A DNA stretch of 64,000 nucleotides, from positions 4,698,501-4,762,500 of the forward strand of contig NZ_CP114286.1 in assembly GCF_027111275.1 (NCBI RefSeq). Direction: 5' to 3'. Origin of the DNA: Flavobacterium luteolum (GTDB lineage: Bacteria; Bacteroidota; Bacteroidia; Flavobacteriales; Flavobacteriaceae). The notes beneath the pieces were generated by a model. The model saw only the letters and a list, made by a program, of their open reading frames with translations, did not search any database and was not told the origin of the DNA. The position numbers were made by a program, and so were the translations under genes. This document shows, piece by piece, positions 28,811 to 37,251 of the stretch. The stretch's first letter is position 1, and each line of letters opens with the position of its first letter.

Positions 28811-29179
28811 TCATTTTTCAAATAATCCGTCCTTTTCCCATTGCTTGACTATATCTATAGTTTCCTGGGGCATTCTGGGGCCTCCCTTGGGCATCAGCAC
28901 GCTATTGCCGTTTTCAAGGGAAATGCGGATGATGAGGCTTCGTTTTAAAACGGCCTCTTTGACCTGGGCATATGTGGCAAGGGATATGGGCGCACCGTTT
29001 GTGGGAACCGCCGCATGGCAGACAATGCAGTTATTGTCAATAATTGATCTCACATCCTTGTCATAGGTTGCTGATCCGGCAGGGGCGGTGGTGTCCGTCG
29101 GAGCTGCGGAATCATCATTGGAGCAGCCTGCAAGGATTATGGCAGCTGATAAAACGGCACATGCTTTTTGTAGTTTCAT
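28811..29179 (-). CDS. Mono-haem c-type cytochrome lipoprotein
   Basis: 122 residues. Lipoprotein signal AAIILAGCSNDD (Cys near 19). The haem-binding motif CIVCH lies in IIDNNCIVCHAAVP near residue 52, and a possible axial Met lies in VLMPKGGPRMP. The C-terminal helix is TIDIVKQWEKDG. It is anchored in a membrane facing the periplasm and probably carries electrons or senses a ligand. It lies divergent from the globin-like gene pair, which also concerns haem. Confidence 0.85.
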   Translation of the reverse strand: MKLQKACAVLSAAIILAGCSNDDSAAPTDTTAPAGSATYDKDVRSIIDNNCIVCHAAVPTNGAPISLATYAQVKEAVLKRSLIIRISLENGNSVLMPKGGPRMPQETIDIVKQWEKDGLFEK

Positions 29180-29511
29180 AACGTTTTTTTTTTTTGGTTT
29201 GCAGAGCAGAGATGATTTTCATCTCAAGGAATGCTTTTCACCTATATACGCCAAAAACTCTTTTACAGATTGCAGGAAGACCTCTTTTTGTCCATTGAAA
29301 TCCGAATCATGGCTTTTGCCGGCGATATCTCCAAAAACATGGGCAGTATGAAAAGATGATGCGGGATGCTGTTTTAGGCATGGCTGATGCTGTGGAAAGG
29401 ATTCAGATTATTTAAAACAATTCTAAACTAAAGTTTTCTTTTTACTTGTTAAAACCATCCTAAAAAAGTTTCCGTATATGACCTTAAATCTAACCGCTAT
29501 AAAAATCACGT

Positions 29512-29946
29512 ATGAAAATCAACAAGCACATCAAAAAAGGTCTTTGGATCGCAATGGGAACAACGGTCCTGTTTTCAGCAATTCTTCTTTTCCATATCAT
29601 TACTGCCAAGCCTGCGGTTTATGACACTCCAAACCTGCAGGTAAGCCGCATTGATTTCAAGCAGGCTATCGATTCTGCACAGGCCAGACAGATCTGCGCT
29701 GACCTGAGATCCATCAAAGGGCTGACCTCGGATTCCATCATTATCAAGAGAAACGTGGTGGTTTACTTCCATAATAACCGGATCACCAATTCAAAAAAGG
29801 TCTATGCGCAGCTGATGGCCAAAAGGCATTATGATGCGCAGCCCTATATACTGCCTGAAAATCTGGCATCCAAAGAAGTCTGTCCTATGGACCAGAACAG
29901 TCTGGGCTACAAGCTGTCCCAGAAGATCAATCATTTTTTTAATTAA
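29512..29946 (+). CDS. Membrane-anchored hypothetical protein
   Basis: 144 residues with one N-terminal membrane helix (LWIAMGTTVLFSAILLFHII). The periplasmic part has the pattern of a small ferredoxin-like fold (FKQAIDSAQARQICADLRSI, SIIIKRNVVVYFHNN), reminiscent of heavy-metal-associated domains but without their Cys pair. It lies 17 bases upstream of the globin-like lipoprotein, so the two are an operon. Exact function unknown. Confidence 0.7.
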   Translation: MKINKHIKKGLWIAMGTTVLFSAILLFHIITAKPAVYDTPNLQVSRIDFKQAIDSAQARQICADLRSIKGLTSDSIIIKRNVVVYFHNNRITNSKKVYAQLMAKRHYDAQPYILPENLASKEVCPMDQNSLGYKLSQKINHFFN

Positions 29947-29963
29947 CCTTTAATATTATTGTT

Positions 29964-30551
29964 ATGAAAAATTATTCTAAAATCGCCTTAATCGCGTTAT
30001 TCCTTTCAACGGCTGTTTTTACATCCTGCAGCAATGATGATGAGACTCCGGCTCCTGTAAAAGCATCCATATATGAGCGGTTGGGAGGCACTAAAATGGT
30101 TGCCGATCCTGATAATTCAGGACAGATGATCGAGCAGGGACGCCTTAGCTTCCGCAAAGTGGTCAATTCAACAATCGGACTGATAGTTGCCGATATCCAG
30201 TCCAATGCATCAGGAAACCTGCAGGCGCATTTTGCGCCCCTTCTGGCCGAAACCGGAACGACCCAGGCTACAAATATTGCAAAATTATCCGATAACCTGA
30301 CTGATTTCTTTTCCTTCAACACCGGAGGGACAAATGCAGTTAATACGTATTCGGGCCTGAGCATGGCAGCGGCGCACAACCCTGCGACAAACCCTAGAAT
30401 GGGAACAAAATCCAGCAGTGCCGACTATACGAAATTCGAAGGTTATGTGGGAGCGGCCGCCAATGCGAACGGCGTTGCTTCAAACACCGAACTTTATACG
30501 GATATTGTGGCAGTTTTGGAATCATTGAGAACGCCCATCGTCCAAAAATAA
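29964..30551 (+). CDS. Truncated-haemoglobin-like lipoprotein
   Basis: 195 residues. Lipobox VFTSCSNDD (Cys near 22). Group I truncated globin features: IYERLGGTKMV at the start of the fold, FFSFNTGGTNAVNTYSGLSM in the E-F region, AAAHNP with the likely proximal haem His, and a final helix with TKFEGYV and LYTDIVAVLESL. An exported globin is unusual, since truncated globins are normally cytoplasmic. It may bind haem or O2/NO at the envelope; the distal pocket residue cannot be fixed by eye. The insertion PATNPRMGTKSSSADY lengthens the F-G loop. Confidence 0.72.
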   Translation: MKNYSKIALIALFLSTAVFTSCSNDDETPAPVKASIYERLGGTKMVADPDNSGQMIEQGRLSFRKVVNSTIGLIVADIQSNASGNLQAHFAPLLAETGTTQATNIAKLSDNLTDFFSFNTGGTNAVNTYSGLSMAAAHNPATNPRMGTKSSSADYTKFEGYVGAAANANGVASNTELYTDIVAVLESLRTPIVQK

Positions 30552-30564
30552 TTCATCTTCCCAA

Positions 30565-30600
30565 AAAACGCCGCCTTTTTCTGCGGGCGGCGTTTTCTTT
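30565..30600 (+). terminator. Terminator after globin-like gene
   Basis: AAAACGCCGCC pairs with GGGCGGCGTTTT around a short loop and is followed by CTTTTT. Confidence 0.88.
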
Positions 30601-30810
30601 TTAAGACATTGTCTTATTCCAAAACAAGCATGTCTGCCTAAAGGAATCCCTTTGCAGTTGCAAATTTGCTGCATGGCATCTTTGACCATATATCTCATAC
30701 AAGGACCATACTGACTGGAGGCGCTTGTCCGCATGGCAGCACATACGGGTGCGGACTGATTTTCCAGAGCAGAACTCCTTTTTTTTCGAATCTTTAATCA
30801 AAGCCATCCC

Positions 30811-32115
30811 ATGGAAAATTTTAAGCTTTCCCAAAACACCACTTTCTACGCCTTAGGATTAAGCTATAAAAAAGCAGATGCCCTGATCAGGGGGAAATTC
30901 AGCCTGGATGCTGAAGGCCAGTCTGACCTGCTGGCGCAGGCCAAAACCGAGGGCATAGAGTCGTTGATTGTAATTTCCACCTGCAACAGGACTGAAATCT
31001 ATGGATGGGCTTCTCATCCGTATGAACTGATAAAACTGCTTTGCGGCCATACGAAAGGCAGCGTGGAGGAATTTCAGCAATTTGGCTACATCTATAAAAA
31101 CAGCCAGGCCGTCAGCCACATGTTCCGGGTAGGGACAGGTTTGGAGAGCCAGATCCTGGGCGATTTTGAAATCATCAGCCAGATCAGAACCGCTTTTAGC
31201 CGCAGCAGAGAGAAAGGTTTGGCCGACACATTTCTGGACCGCCTGGTAAACACCGTAATCCAGGCGAGCAAAAAAGTCAAGACAGAGACTAAAATTTCCT
31301 GCGGCGCCGCGTCGGTTTCTTTTGCATCGGTACAGTATATAATCCAGAATGCAGCTGATGTAGGGAACAAAAATATTCTGCTGCTGGGGACAGGAAAAAT
31401 AGGCAGAAATACCTGCGTAAATTTATTAAAGCATACCAAAAACAGTCATATAACCCTTATAAACAGAACAAGACACAAAGCCGAATTGCTGGCGCGAAGA
31501 CTCAATGTCATCGTAAAGGGTTACGGCGATCTGAAAGAAGAACTGCAAAGGGCGGATGTGCTGGTTGTGGCTACGGGAGCGCAAAGCCCCACTATTGATA
31601 AAACACTTCTTGGCCTGCATAAGCCCTTATTGATCCTGGACCTTTCCATTCCGCGAAATGTGGATGCCGATGTCAAAGAAATACCCGGCGTGACTTTAAT
31701 GCATCTGGATGATCTCTCCCAGATTGCCGATGAGACGCTGGAGAGAAGAAAACAGCATATTCCTGCCGCAGAAGCCATTATTGAGGATCTGAAATCAGAG
31801 CTGTATGCCTGGGTGAACGGCCGAAAATGCGCACCGACCATCCATGCATTGAAAGCAAAACTGAATGAGATTGTATCGACTGAGTTTGCTTTCCAAAAGA
31901 AGAAAGCAATCCATTTTGACGAGGTTCAGATGGATCTGGTCAGTTCCAGGATTATCCAAAAATTGATAGGCCATTTTGCGAGCCACTTGAAAGAGGAGAA
32001 TACGCCAGTGGACCAGAGCATAGAATTTATTGAAAAAGTATTCCAGATAGGGCGGTTTATGCCCGATAGATCTTCTTGGCCTACAGAAGAAAAATACATA
32101 ATCAATCTGTCATAA
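30811..32115 (+). CDS. hemA: Glutamyl-tRNA reductase
   Basis: 434 residues. It reduces glutamyl-tRNA to glutamate-1-semialdehyde with NADPH, the first step of the C5 route to haem. Motifs: STCNRTEIYG with the catalytic Cys, GLESQILGDFEI, the Rossmann segment ILLLGTGKIGRNT, ILDLSIPRNVD and a C-terminal dimerisation helix region. The usual flavobacterial hemC/hemD/hemE neighbours are absent: it stands alone beside haem-protein genes. It may be a second copy of hemA. A short C-terminal extension (GRFMPDRSSWPTEEKY) exceeds the usual end of the family. Confidence 0.94.
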   Translation: MENFKLSQNTTFYALGLSYKKADALIRGKFSLDAEGQSDLLAQAKTEGIESLIVISTCNRTEIYGWASHPYELIKLLCGHTKGSVEEFQQFGYIYKNSQAVSHMFRVGTGLESQILGDFEIISQIRTAFSRSREKGLADTFLDRLVNTVIQASKKVKTETKISCGAASVSFASVQYIIQNAADVGNKNILLLGTGKIGRNTCVNLLKHTKNSHITLINRTRHKAELLARRLNVIVKGYGDLKEELQRADVLVVATGAQSPTIDKTLLGLHKPLLILDLSIPRNVDADVKEIPGVTLMHLDDLSQIADETLERRKQHIPAAEAIIEDLKSELYAWVNGRKCAPTIHALKAKLNEIVSTEFAFQKKKAIHFDEVQMDLVSSRIIQKLIGHFASHLKEENTPVDQSIEFIEKVFQIGRFMPDRSSWPTEEKYIINLS

Positions 32116-32223
32116 AAATAAACTGGAATTCAAGCGCCAGACAGACCAGGCAGAGCCAGGCATCTAGGGCATATCTATAAATGATGCGCTTGAGGTGTTT
32201 TTTTGAAGCGGAATTCTTATGCT

Positions 32224-32268
32224 GATTTTACATAATTCCCATCTTTAAGGTGGAAATTATGTAAAATC
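32224..32268. repeat. Long perfect inverted repeat downstream of hemA
   Basis: GATTTTACATAATT (32224-32237) and AATTATGTAAAATC (32255-32268) are perfectly complementary, and the pairing continues inward with one mismatch. No long T run follows, so it is a doubtful terminator and could be a protein-binding palindrome. The gap 32116-32431 has no other feature. Confidence 0.7.
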
Positions 32269-32431
32269 TGTTTCCGTATTTGTTTCAGGGCGCCAGAATT
32301 CCTAAATTGGAAAATTATTGAACCAAGAGCCGAATAATTCGATTTTCAGGGATTTTCTGAGGGCTGTGGCGCAGCCGGCTTGAGGGATCCTTGTATGATG
32401 GTTTTATTCGGCAGCGAAAAACCGACAGATC

Positions 32432-32875
32432 ATGGATGAAGACCCGAAAATAATCATATGCCTAGCCGATGACGATGAGGACGACCGCATGCTGCTCCAT
32501 GAAGCGCTTCTGGAGCTCGATCGGCCTTTCAGGATATTTGAGCTCTGCAGCGCACAGCAGCTCATCGAGCATTTTTCCAAACCGGAGCAGGAGCCTGCCG
32601 ATTTCATATTCCTTGACCTTTATATGCCGGGCATGGACGGCTTTGAGTGCATCGAAAGGCTCAGAGGCATGGGCCCGGCTCCCGGAAATGCAAGGATCAT
32701 CGTCTATTCCATCGACAGTGCAGCCAAAACAATGCAAAGGGCTTTTGCCCTGGGAGCGGATTTTTATGCCGTGAAGCCCAGCACGTATGAAGATCTTAAG
32801 AATCTGGCGGCAATAGTCATGGGAGCATCGTGGGAGGATTTATCAGCTCAAGAGCGGATATTCCATATCAGGTAG
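32432..32875 (+). CDS. Stand-alone response-regulator receiver domain protein
   Basis: 147 residues forming one REC domain: acidic pocket CLADDDEDDR, phospho-acceptor Asp in FIFLDLYMPGMDGFE, switch residue in IIVYSIDS, and the conserved Lys in YAVKPSTYEDL. There is no output domain. No histidine kinase is encoded beside it, so it is probably an orphan that passes on phosphate or binds a partner; related proteins (CheY- or Rcp1-like) receive signals from phytochrome-type kinases. The start ATGGATGAAG follows closely after an in-frame stop. Confidence 0.9.
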   Translation: MDEDPKIIICLADDDEDDRMLLHEALLELDRPFRIFELCSAQQLIEHFSKPEQEPADFIFLDLYMPGMDGFECIERLRGMGPAPGNARIIVYSIDSAAKTMQRAFALGADFYAVKPSTYEDLKNLAAIVMGASWEDLSAQERIFHIR

Positions 32876-32961
32876 GAGGCGGAAACAGCCCAGAGACGGC
32901 TTATCATGCAGTTCCACACGGCAATAGTTTTAGGTTTGTTTTTTAGGTTTGTTTTTTTTTT

Positions 32962-33460
32962 GGAGCTTTTTCCCGCTATGCGCTTCAATCTTCTGCGCCG
33001 AACCCCGGCGCAGAAGGATTTCCGCTACTATCGGGGCTATTTTGTGCTTTATTTTAGTGAGGAATAAATCAATTTTCAGCTGTTGTCCATCAGCAATTAT
33101 GTTTAAAAAAAATGGCGCCAATTGTCTTCAATTGACGCCATTTGGCTTTGTGACGGGGACAGGACAAATTACAACATCATTTTTGGATGATTTGAAGAAA
33201 TTGGCTTACTATATGTAGGGGCTGTCTTCCATTGGCTTTGTATTTTTGGTTTAGATGTCCTGTTGGGGATTGATGCAAAAAAACATAAAAATTCGATTGA
33301 ATTATCGCATTAAACTATTATACAATTCTACAACTATTATCGAGGATTTGAAAAGATTATTATGCTTAAGGCAAAATTGTCTTTCTTTGGATCTGTGAAT
33401 TACTATATGCGATTTAGGTTTTGTGTCACAAATGTAATCCCTTTCAATAAGAACAAGCTT
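32962..33460. repeat. Dispersed structured repeat, copy 2 (modules A and B with long tail)
   Basis: Module A (32962-33039) has the perfect inner hairpin CTTCTGCGCCG / CGGCGCAGAAG. Module B has the hairpin AAATGGCGCCAATTG / CAATTGACGCCATTT (33110-33143). The tail from 33145 to about 33450 matches 35467-35780 closely (shared pieces: CTGTCTTCCATTGGCTTTGT, CCTGTTGGGGATTGAT, TCGCATTAAACTA). It fills most of the gene-free stretch 32876-33798; the remainder to 33798 shows nothing supported. Confidence 0.87.
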
Positions 33461-33798
33461 TTTTATTCTGCGGCGGCACAAGCTTTTTACAATGCAGAAA
33501 AACCGGAATATGTTGGAAACTGGCAGACAGTTTTTCAGTTTCAGATTATATTTTAGTAAAGTTTTAAAAATTTAAATTGCAAATTTTCTGTATAAATTGG
33601 AATATCTAATTTAACTCATTAACTGTCGTTCGATTGAGGTTAAAAATTGATTTATTTCTATCCTGTATTAGCTTAAGATTTACTATTAAATTACAGGCTA
33701 AGATAAAGGCACTTTTATGCAGCAGAAAAATATAATTGAATTTTTACAGCCATCATTAGGTGCCGAATTTATAACTTCTTTGGATGTCGCAATTTAAT

Positions 33799-34887
33799 TT
33801 AAGATTTATGAAAATTATTGCTGTAGATTCTATTTAACTTATGAAATATGGCTTCCATTCCCAAATCAGCTTCTTCGCATTGGACATTCGCAAATATTAT
33901 AAATGCTTTGTCAATATCTTTACAGATGAAAACTTTTGTTAAAAATGTTCCTGGATTTCCATTATGAAACGAGTAGCGCAAATTGCTTTCATCCTCAATC
34001 ATCCACTCCCAGCCAAATGCGAATTCTGGCAACCCATAATGCATATAGTTAAACTGTTCAGCACTTAATTTATCTGATTTCCCTAAAAGCCCTTTAAGCT
34101 GCATTTGTATAAATTTAGCATAATCAGGTAAGCTGACATTTATATTTCCAGCAGATGATAGCCAATTTAATTTAAAATTATCCGCAGGCATTTCAGGTTC
34201 CAAATCTTCGTTGTGTCCCCAAGTCTGATTTTGATCTTTATAGTTAGGCTGCCCAAAATCAAATTCTATATTTAATTCTTTTCCGAGTTCCTTCACTAAG
34301 GTTTCATAATTTTTTCCCGTCGCCTTTTCAAGCATTAATCCCGCTGCAACATAGCTTGGATTTGCCCAATAAATTATTTGCGGTTCTTTCACCGGCTCCT
34401 GTTGGAGGATCCAGGAGATTAGTTTATACCTCTGCTCTTGGTTTGTTCCAAATACTTCCTTTTTGGTTGGCATTTCATTTCCGTATGACCATTTCATTAT
34501 TTTTGCGCGAAAAGTTATTAAATCCCACAGAGTCAAGCCATAATAAGCTGGATTGCTTTTTGCTTTTAGTTCAGGAAACAATTCGAAAAATCTAGTGTCC
34601 CATTTAATTTTTCCCTCATTGACTAAAACCGCAGCAATATAGCTTGTTATCGTTTTTGTGTTTGAACCGATCCTAAATCTGTCAGATAATTCAGCGTGCA
34701 ATTCTGAATTTATTTTCTTTACGCCCAAAGCTTTTATTTCTATAATTTTTTCCGAAGAAATCACAGCATAATTAAGTTCAGGGATATTATGGATTTTTCG
34801 AATGCTATCTGCAAATTTTTCGATGTTTTGGCTATATGAATAATTTAAAAAAAATGTTGCGGTGACATAAAAAAGTATGTTTCTCAT
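33799..34887 (-). CDS. Serine hydrolase of the beta-lactamase/DD-peptidase superfamily (class C type)
   Basis: 362 residues with a signal peptide (YVTATFFLNYSYSQ). The nucleophile motif SxxK appears as RIGSNTKTITSY near residue 75, the Tyr-Asn motif as YWANPSYVAAG, and the third motif as HNGNPG (HxG type). This layout is typical of estB/AmpC-like periplasmic hydrolases that are usually esterases or D-aminopeptidases; a true beta-lactamase role is less likely. It is monocistronic and sits between two repeat copies in an IS-rich stretch. Confidence 0.85.
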   Translation of the reverse strand: MRNILFYVTATFFLNYSYSQNIEKFADSIRKIHNIPELNYAVISSEKIIEIKALGVKKINSELHAELSDRFRIGSNTKTITSYIAAVLVNEGKIKWDTRFFELFPELKAKSNPAYYGLTLWDLITFRAKIMKWSYGNEMPTKKEVFGTNQEQRYKLISWILQQEPVKEPQIIYWANPSYVAAGLMLEKATGKNYETLVKELGKELNIEFDFGQPNYKDQNQTWGHNEDLEPEMPADNFKLNWLSSAGNINVSLPDYAKFIQMQLKGLLGKSDKLSAEQFNYMHYGLPEFAFGWEWMIEDESNLRYSFHNGNPGTFLTKVFICKDIDKAFIIFANVQCEEADLGMEAIFHKLNRIYSNNFHKS

Positions 34888-35063
34888 TTTATTTAGGCTT
34901 CTGCAATGGTTTGAAATTGTCGGTTAATTAGATTATGCGAATATAATGTAACATTTTGTGACATCTAGTCTTTTAATCTGACTTTTTCTTTCTTTATTTC
35001 TATAATGTTTTCTAATTATTATTTTGGGAATAAAGCAATTTTTTTGCTTCAGTCGGGGAACAT

Positions 35064-35262
35064 GGCTCTGTCGCATTTGGGAATAATTTTACCTTTAGAA
35101 TTTTAAACGCGCCGAAAAATAAATGCTAAAGGGCATAGCTATCCAAAGGCTGTTATTCTGCAGGCAGCCTATTTCAAGCTTGGGTTTGCTTTAAGTTATT
35201 GAGATGCTGGAGAAACAATGAAAATAAGGGGCGTGATTGTGACCATGCTAGGATGGAAAGCT
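35064..35262 (+). mobile_element. Left-end remnant of an IS6-family element
   Basis: It starts with GGCTCTGTCGCAT, close to the terminal repeat of the element at 35809. It then encodes the N-terminal transposase segment (AKGHSYPKAVILQAAYFKLG, then MKIRGVIV) broken by a TGA stop in place of the Arg of YRD. It ends without the catalytic region. Confidence 0.82.
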
Positions 35263-35302
35263 GGGCTTTTAAGTTCTACATCTTTCACTGAAGCTATTTT
35301 TA

Positions 35303-35800
35303 GCAGCTCTTCCCGCTATTCGTTCCAATCTTTTGCGTTGAACCCCAGCACAAAAGGATTTCACTGCTATCGGGGCTAGGGCTGCTGAGGAGCCCGGCTC
35401 TTTAGACGAATAAAAATAAAGAAAGTCTAAAAAAATTGGCGCCAATTGTCTTCAATTGGCGTCATTTGGCTTTGTGACGGGGACAGGACAAATTACAACA
35501 TCATTTTTGGATGATTTGAAGCAATTGGCTTTCTATATGTAGTGGTCTGTCTTCCATTGGCTTTGTAAATTTGGTTTAGATATCCTGTTGGGGATTGATT
35601 CAAAAATTATAAAAACTCAATTGATTCATCGCATTAAACTAATATATAAATTTACAAAATTTATGGAGGATTTTAAAAGAATGTTTTAAGTTAAGGCAGG
35701 ATTGTCTTTCTTTGGCTCTATGAATTACTTTATGCTATTTAGCTTTTATGACACAAAAGAAATCCCTTTCAGTTTTCATATGGCTTTAATCTAATCAGAA
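35303..35800. repeat. Dispersed structured repeat, copy 3 (modules A and B, different linker)
   Basis: Module A (35303-35380) has the hairpin arms CTTTTGCGTTG / CAGCACAAAAG, which differ in sequence from copy 2 yet remain mostly complementary. Module B (around 35433-35466) and the tail to about 35780 match copy 2. The linker between modules (35381-35430) is unrelated to that in copies 1 and 2. The copy directly abuts the IS6 element at 35809. Confidence 0.85.
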
Positions 35801-35808
35801 AGAAATTG

Positions 35809-36574
35809 GGTTCTGTCGCATCTATGACTAAGTTTTATCTTTGGTTTTTCAAAACTAATAAAAAATGAATACTAAAGGTCATTGTTATCCAAAATATGTA
35901 ATCCTTCAGGCAGTGTATTTTAAATTAAGATTTACACTTAGCTATCGTGACGTTGAGGAAGATTAGGGGGGTGATTGTGGATCATGCAACGATTCAGCGT
36001 TGGGTATATAAGTTTGCACCTTCACTTGAGGCAGAGATGAAGAAGAGAAAAGGCAGAGTGGGGACGAGTTGGAGATTAGATGAGACTTATATCAAAGTAA
36101 AAGGTATTTGGTGTTATTTATATAGAGCAGTAGATAGGTCTGGTAATACAGTTGATTTCTTATTAACTAAGAGAAGGCAGAGGATGAGTGCCCAGTCATT
36201 TCTAATTAAAGCAATTAGTAATAACTGTAGTCCAAGAGTAATAAACATCGATAAAAGCGGTTCTAATACTGCCGCGATCAAAGTCTATAACAAACGTTCG
36301 TTCTCAAAGATTAAAATCCGGCAGTGTAAATATCTCAACAATATTGTAGAGCAGGACCATCGTTTTATAAAATGGCGTATCCAAAATGGACTAGGTTTTA
36401 AAAGTTTTGAATCGGCCAAACGAACATTGAGCGGAATTGAAGTTGTACATATGCTAAGAAAGAATCAGATGGTTAGGCCAGGATTATCTATGTTTAAATC
36501 ATTCTGTAAACTGGTGAGCTAATTTTTAAATTACTTAAATTCTTATATTTGATTCTCGCAGATGCGACAGAGCC
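35809..36574 (+). mobile_element. IS6-family insertion sequence, near complete
   Basis: The terminal inverted repeats GGTTCTGTCGCATCT (35809-35823) and AGATGCGACAGAGCC (36560-36574) match at 14 of 15 positions. Length 766 bp is normal for the IS6 family. The adjacent 8 bases (AGAAATTG left, AATCATTC right) do not match, so no target duplication remains. Confidence 0.9.
35865..36522 (+). pseudogene. IS6-family transposase, frameshifted near the N-terminus
   Basis: The natural start ATG at 35865 gives MNTKGHCYPKYVILQAVYF..SYRDVEED and then meets a stop at 35964-35966. The rest continues in another frame as RGVIVDHATIQRWVYKF. Comparison with the remnant at 35064, which retains TMKIRGVIV, shows a short deletion just after YRDVEE. 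The DDE catalytic residues remain: Asp in WRLDETYIKVKG, Asp in NIDKSGSN and Glu in NIVEQDHRF. A shortened product from an internal start would lack the N-terminal helix-turn-helix part, so transposition is unlikely. Confidence 0.85.
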
Positions 36575-36652
36575 AATCATTCTGTAAATTGGCGGGCTAA
36601 CTTTTAAATTACTTCAATTTTTATATTTGATTCTGACAGATGCGACAGAACC
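36575..36652 (+). mobile_element. Tandem copy of the IS6 right end
   Basis: These 78 bases repeat 36497-36574 with a handful of changes and end in AGATGCGACAGAACC. They are the right end of a second, related IS copy lying directly against the first. Confidence 0.85.
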
Positions 36653-36812
36653 AATTAAAATTACCTAAAAAACTATTTAGAGCTGCATAGTTATTATTGC
36701 CTTTAAGGCTAAATGTTATATCATTATCTATTCTATGCTGAGCTGTAGCATAATTTGTAATGGATCCGAATAAAAGAATCAGTAAAATTCTAATTTGAGC
36801 ATAAAGTTCCAT
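36653..36812 (-). pseudogene. 5' fragment of an exported-protein gene cut off by the IS6 right end
   Basis: On the minus strand an ATG at 36812 starts a signal peptide (RILLILLFGSITNYATAQ) and about 52 residues of mature sequence (HRIDNDITFSLKGNNNYAAL), and then runs straight into the IS terminal repeat. The rest of the gene is not found on the other side of the IS cluster. The product cannot be named. Confidence 0.6.
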
Positions 36813-36837
36813 AATTTCCCTGTGTACATGGACAACC

Positions 36838-37011
36838 GATTGGTTGTAAAAGTTCTGAATCGATCAAACCAATATTAAGCGTAATTGAAGTTTAAAATAA
36901 TTTTGGAAAGAATCAGATGGTTGGACGAAGGATATTTTTTTAATCATCCTGTAACTTGCCTAGCTAACTTTTAAACTAATTAAATTTATATATTTTATTC
37001 TGACAGTTAAA
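36838..37011 (+). mobile_element. Degenerate 3' remnant of an IS6-family transposase
   Basis: It resembles 36393-36560 (AAAGTTnTGAATCG, AAAGAATCAGATGGTT, CTAACTTTTAAA) but has many substitutions, has lost the reading frame and lacks the terminal repeat. It is older than the neighbouring copies. Confidence 0.75.
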
Positions 37012-37083
37012 ACATAATCAGAAAAGATAGCCTTAGAGTTGTGGGATAAAAAGTCTTCTTGCAGATATTTTAACCCTGTTTTT

Positions 37084-37117
37084 GTGATTTCCCCCCTTAG
37101 TTATTGTATTATACACC
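37084..37117 (+). promoter_or_regulatory. Predicted HTCS operator, pectin unit 1
   Basis: GTGATTTCCCCCCTTAG followed by ATTGTATTATACACC. It matches sites at 44578 and 56080 (CCCCCT, then ATTGTGTTTAGACC-like), with one extra base inside. The final ACC is 23 bases before a TATGTTTG promoter element, the same distance as at the other two sites. Confidence 0.65.
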
Positions 37118-37140
37118 TTATTGTTTCTTATGGAAGCTCT

Positions 37141-37148
37141 TATGTTTG
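37141..37148 (+). promoter_or_regulatory. -7 promoter element TATGTTTG for pectin unit 1
   Basis: It matches TAnnTTTG and lies 104 bases before the start of the first pectinesterase gene. There is no TTG -33 box, as expected for an activator-dependent promoter. Confidence 0.65.
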
Positions 37149-37251
37149 CAAAAGAAGATCCTCTGATTTTTCAGACCATGTAATAAAAACAAAACAGGCA
37201 TCGTTCCCAAGCCAGCGCTTTACGACATCTGAATATTTATAAATACTAATC

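Noticed and set aside
33362..33556. 64-codon frame in the tail of repeat copy 2
   Set aside because: The homologous stretch in copy 3 does not keep the frame, so it is repeat DNA and not a gene.
33799..34887. Possible antibiotic-resistance class C beta-lactamase
   Set aside because: Motif spacing fits the general serine hydrolase group, and the canonical AmpC motifs are not all present.
37039..37242. 67-codon frame before the first pectinesterase
   Set aside because: Covers the predicted operator and promoter and has no coding-like composition.
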